Assembly (NCBI GenBank): GCA_029983595.1
Contig: JASBZD010000054.1
Location: forward strand, 1 to 8,194
Reading direction: 5' to 3'
DNA length: 8,194 nt
DNA from: Peptoniphilaceae bacterium
GTDB lineage: Bacteria > Bacillota > Clostridia > Tissierellales > Peptoniphilaceae
Shown here one piece after another: positions 5,733 to 8,194 of this stretch (position 1 is the first letter of the stretch; each line of letters begins with the position of its first letter). A program made the translations under genes and the position numbers. The notes under the pieces are model-generated. The model was not told the origin of the DNA. It did not search any database and saw only the letters and a program-made list of their open reading frames with translations.

Positions 5733-7268
5733 ATGAAAAATGAAGTTAAATCACGAAGACTTCCTAACTTTTTCGAGGCCATCTTACCTATCTTAGTAAT
5801 GATAGGTTTAATGATTTATGTATTTGGTATCGATAAAGGGGATACTTACGATGCTGCCCATATACCACTTATAGTTGGTCTTATAATTTCAACTATTATC
5901 GGTATTAATTGTGGTCGAAGTTTCCAAGATATGGTTAACGGAATGCTTGAAAGAATAAATGCATCTATGGAAGCTATCTTAATTTTATTAACAGTAGGTC
6001 TTTTAGTATCATCATTTATGATTTCTGGCTCTATTCCTTCAGTTATCTACTATGGATTAAACCTTCTTACCCCAAAACTATTCCTTCCTGTTGGCGCAAT
6101 TTTATGCGCTATAGTAGGTCTAGCATGTGGCTCTTCTTGGACTGCTACTGCTACTATAGGTATAGCATTTTTAACTATTGGACAAGGTCTTGGAATAAAC
6201 CCAGCTTTAACAGCAGGTATGATTATTTCTGGAGCTTACGTAGGAGATAAATTCTCTCCACTTTCAGATACTACTAACCTTGCTGCAGCAGTTTCTGGTA
6301 CTGGTTTATTCGACCACGTAACTGCAATGGTTTCTACTACCGGCCCTACTTTTATTGTAGCTTTAATCTTATACACAATAATTGGTTCAAGAATTGATAC
6401 ATCAGGTTATGACCCTACTATTGCAACTGGAATCCAAGAAGCTATATCTTCACATTTTAATGTAACACCACTTGCACTAATTCCTATTTTAGTAATTATT
6501 ATAGTGTGTGTAATGAGAATTCCTGGTTTAGCAGGTATAATGATTTCTATCGCTACATCTTTACTATTTGCTTACTTACTACAACACAAATACAGTATAC
6601 TCGAACTATTTAGTATCTTACACTATGGTCCAGAAATTGAAACAGGAAACGAATTCTTAGACCAAGCTTTAGCAAAAGGCGGTATGGACCATCAAATGTG
6701 GACTATTAACCTTATTATATTAGCTGTATCATACGGTGGAGCATTAGAAAAAGCGGGAGTTATTGAAAAACTTTTTGCAGGTATAAGAGAAAAAATCCAC
6801 AGTGTCGGTTCACTTGTAGGAGTTACAATGCTTACTTCAATATTCTGTGATATGGCAATGTGTGACCAATTCTTAGGAATCGGTGTTCCAGCGCCATTAT
6901 ACGAAGATAAATACGATGAGTTTGGATTAGCTCGTAATATGCTATCTCGTACTCTAGAAGATGCTGGTACTTTATGGGCAGTAATGTTCCCATGGACAGC
7001 TTGTGGAGCTTATCAAGCTAGAACACTTGGTATAAGTCCAGTTAAATTCTTCCCATACGCTTTTGTAAACTTAATTAACCCAATATTTGCATTTATTACT
7101 GCAATGCTTAAGAAAAATATATTCTGGGCAGATGGTTCTTACACTAACCTATTTGGTAAAACTAAAATGAAAAAAGCGGCAGAAGCTCCAGAAGAAGCAC
7201 ATAAAATTGCACTTGCAAATCTTGAAAGACTTAGAAAAGAAGGAAAAGTACCACAAATTAACGCATAA
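5733..7268 (+). CDS. nhaC: NhaC-family Na+/H+ antiporter-like transporter, candidate histidine-pathway transporter
   Basis: Integral membrane protein of 511 residues with roughly a dozen hydrophobic segments, for example around 16-31, 44-59, 81-97, 117-131, 204-218, 246-261, 264-283, 322-335 and 441-459. The family signature GDKFSPLSDTTNLAA is at 171-185. A second conserved block, RTLEDAGTLWAVMFPWTACGAY (406-427), uses conserved Asp and Thr in a membrane setting. The C-terminal ~50 residues are charged and probably cytoplasmic. NhaC family members exchange sodium or protons and several carry organic substrates (malate-lactate, tyrosine, lysine and methionine types are known). Its position after hutU and an upstream element shared with ftcD suggest transport of histidine or a breakdown product, perhaps Na+-coupled. 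Plain Na+/H+ exchange cannot be excluded. AGAGG seven bases before the ATG supports the start. It has its own terminator. Confidence 0.9.
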   Translation: MKNEVKSRRLPNFFEAILPILVMIGLMIYVFGIDKGDTYDAAHIPLIVGLIISTIIGINCGRSFQDMVNGMLERINASMEAILILLTVGLLVSSFMISGSIPSVIYYGLNLLTPKLFLPVGAILCAIVGLACGSSWTATATIGIAFLTIGQGLGINPALTAGMIISGAYVGDKFSPLSDTTNLAAAVSGTGLFDHVTAMVSTTGPTFIVALILYTIIGSRIDTSGYDPTIATGIQEAISSHFNVTPLALIPILVIIIVCVMRIPGLAGIMISIATSLLFAYLLQHKYSILELFSILHYGPEIETGNEFLDQALAKGGMDHQMWTINLIILAVSYGGALEKAGVIEKLFAGIREKIHSVGSLVGVTMLTSIFCDMAMCDQFLGIGVPAPLYEDKYDEFGLARNMLSRTLEDAGTLWAVMFPWTACGAYQARTLGISPVKFFPYAFVNLINPIFAFITAMLKKNIFWADGSYTNLFGKTKMKKAAEAPEEAHKIALANLERLRKEGKVPQINA

Positions 7269-7278
7269 CTTAGTAGTC

Positions 7279-7309
7279 AAAGTCCCCTTCTATGATGGGG
7301 ACTTTTTTT
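7279..7309 (+). terminator. Rho-independent terminator after the NhaC-family gene
   Basis: A 9-bp stem pairs AAAGTCCCC (7279-7287) with GGGGACTTT (7297-7305) around a 9-base loop, followed by T to 7309. It starts 10 bases after the stop codon and separates the hut-linked region from the unrelated genes to the right. Confidence 0.9.
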
Positions 7310-7314
7310 AAATC

Positions 7315-7320
7315 TATAAT
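7315..7320 (+). promoter_or_regulatory. Possible -10 box of the small membrane protein gene
   Basis: TATAAT is a perfect -10 hexamer 18 bases before the ATG at 7338, but the matching -35 position falls inside the terminator hairpin and shows no good TTGACA-like sequence. In such AT-rich DNA this could be chance. Confidence 0.3.
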
Positions 7321-7337
7321 TATGGTAAATAAAGAAT

Positions 7338-7796
7338 ATGAATAAACAAATATCAAATAAAGAATTTTATGGCTATAATATGAATGAGTTATCAAGAGGT
7401 AATAAGATATACACTCTTATTATTTCGATAGCTTTTATAATTTTAGGTCTATTTTCTAAATACAGATTATTTTTATTAATTGGAATAATTTTTATTTTAG
7501 CTACATTTAGAAAAAGAGAAATTAAAATTACTAATTATGGGCTTGAAGTTTATGGAGACTATTTTATTTCTAAATCAGATGAAAAATTAAGCTGGGATGA
7601 AATAGATTATTTAACTCATGAAGATTTAAAAAATGATAGAAAATTTATTTTATATCTAACTAGTGATATAACTACTAAGAAGTTTAAATTTCTAAAAAGT
7701 GATAAACCAGAAATATTAGGACTTGCAAAAGAAAAAAATCCTAATATTTTGATATACGACGGAAGAGAATATAAGGATAAAGTAATCCATAACTAA
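7338..7796 (+). CDS. Small two-helix membrane protein of unknown function
   Basis: I do not recognise this 152-residue protein as a named family. The N-terminus (1-23) is polar. Two hydrophobic helices follow at about 24-40 and 43-57, joined by a tight KYR turn. After the basic FRKREIK the remainder (about 61-152) alternates short beta-like strands, for example ITNYGLEVYGDYFIS, LSWDEIDYLTHE and KFILYLTSD. This layout, a short membrane hairpin followed by a domain with an SWDEID-type strand, resembles small bacterial proteins with PH-like (bPH) domains; that is inference only. The start is uncertain because no strong Shine-Dalgarno precedes it, only a weak AAAGAA; Met15 is an alternative. Codons are more A/T-ended (AAT, ATA, TTA) than in the hut genes, suggesting low expression. 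Terminators on both sides suggest a single-gene unit. Confidence 0.72.
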   Translation: MNKQISNKEFYGYNMNELSRGNKIYTLIISIAFIILGLFSKYRLFLLIGIIFILATFRKREIKITNYGLEVYGDYFISKSDEKLSWDEIDYLTHEDLKNDRKFILYLTSDITTKKFKFLKSDKPEILGLAKEKNPNILIYDGREYKDKVIHN

Positions 7797-7797
7797 A

Positions 7798-7838
7798 AAA
7801 AGACTTCACTAGCGTAAAATCGCCAAGTGAAGTCTTTT
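7798..7838. terminator. Bidirectional terminator between convergent genes
   Basis: A perfect 13-bp stem pairs 7798-7810 (AAAAGACTTCACT) with 7826-7838 (AGTGAAGTCTTTT) around a 15-base loop that can form a further GCG/CGC pairing. A-runs at the left and T-runs at the right give a U tract on either strand, so it can end both the small membrane protein gene and the convergent gene whose stop is at 7841. Confidence 0.9.
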
Positions 7839-7840
7839 AT

Positions 7841-8194
7841 TTATCTCTTTAACATCTCTTTTAAAATTACTTCATCAGTGTATTTCATTCCATCTTTAGC
7901 TATTACACCTACTGCCCTTATAGTCTCATCTACACTAGGTTTTACTATTCCATCGTATACTTCAAAATTCTGATTAGCTAGTGCCTGTCTGTAGCTTAAA
8001 GATGCGTTTCTTACGCTAGAAGCTATTTTACTAGCACATGACGCTTTTGCCCCATCGCAGATTATTCCAGAGTTAGTAGCTAGAGAATTGGAGATCATTC
8101 CCTCAATAATTTCCTTAGGATCATTATTTAAAAACGCAATACCAGCAATAGAAGCTGTAGCTGCTGATACTACTCCGCAATAAGCTGAAAGTTT
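7841..8194 (-). CDS. UPF0597/CyuA family protein (L-cysteine desulfidase or L-serine dehydratase alpha-like), C-terminal part
   Basis: The frame is open from the right edge of the window to the stop at 7841, giving the last 117 residues; full family members have about 430. An internal ATG at 8098 is not the start, because conserved sequence continues upstream of it. Visible marks are YCGVVSATASIAGIA (fragment residues 5-19), GIICDGAKASCASKIASS (42-59) and a closing helix. The cysteines in CGVVSA, CDGAK and ASCASK are at positions where this family, like iron-sulfur serine dehydratases, holds its [4Fe-4S] cluster ligands (family knowledge). Members degrade L-cysteine to pyruvate, ammonia and sulfide, or are annotated as serine dehydratase alpha subunit family. 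The substrate cannot be decided from this fragment. It is convergent with the small membrane protein gene and has no clear link to the hut genes. Confidence 0.88.
   Translation of the reverse strand, partial: KLSAYCGVVSAATASIAGIAFLNNDPKEIIEGMISNSLATNSGIICDGAKASCASKIASSVRNASLSYRQALANQNFEVYDGIVKPSVDETIRAVGVIAKDGMKYTDEVILKEMLKR

Noticed and set aside
7322..7345. Eight-codon frame (ATG to TAA) overlapping the start of the small membrane protein gene
   Set aside because: It has no Shine-Dalgarno and is short enough to be expected by chance; a leader peptide role cannot be supported.

Overview
The window is AT-rich DNA (low GC by eye) with strong Shine-Dalgarno sequences and CcpA-box-like palindromes. 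This suggests a low-GC Gram-positive bacterium; a fermentative Gemella- or Streptococcus-like organism is my best guess. A Fusobacterium-type genome is not excluded. No marker gene in the window settles the genus.

Most of the window is a histidine-degradation (hut) locus of the tetrahydrofolate-dependent type. On the minus strand, in transcription order, lie ftcD (glutamate formimidoyltransferase), fhs (formate--THF ligase) and fchA (formimido-THF cyclodeaminase, which runs off the left edge). They are packed with 7-8 bp gaps, and the two downstream Shine-Dalgarno sequences overlap the upstream stop codons. Divergently, on the plus strand, lies a long-form urocanase (hutU) ending at a strong hairpin terminator. 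It is followed by a separately promoted NhaC-family membrane antiporter, also with its own terminator. Histidine ammonia-lyase (hutH) and imidazolonepropionase (hutI) are not in the window and would be expected nearby, perhaps beyond the left edge.

The inferred pathway is: urocanate is hydrated by HutU; after HutI makes formiminoglutamate, FtcD moves the formimino group to THF, releasing glutamate; FchA releases ammonia to give 5,10-methenyl-THF; and, through a methenyl-THF cyclohydrolase not seen here, Fhs run in reverse could yield formate plus ATP. The NhaC-type protein is a candidate importer or exchanger for histidine or a product.

The two hut intergenic regions (3213-3430 and 5456-5732) share a recurring ACGTTT-core element. 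A 14-bp version, GACGTTTYTTAGAT, is found in front of both ftcD and the antiporter gene, 17-18 bp before a -10-like box where a -35 would sit. This points to a common regulator and is the most interesting non-coding signal here.

The right end is unrelated. It holds a small AT-rich gene for a two-helix membrane protein of unknown function (7338-7796), a bidirectional terminator, and the 3' part of a convergent gene of the UPF0597/CyuA (cysteine desulfidase or serine dehydratase alpha-like) family running off the right edge. No RNA genes, mobile elements or CRISPR arrays were seen, and no stretch over 300 bp lacks a gene.
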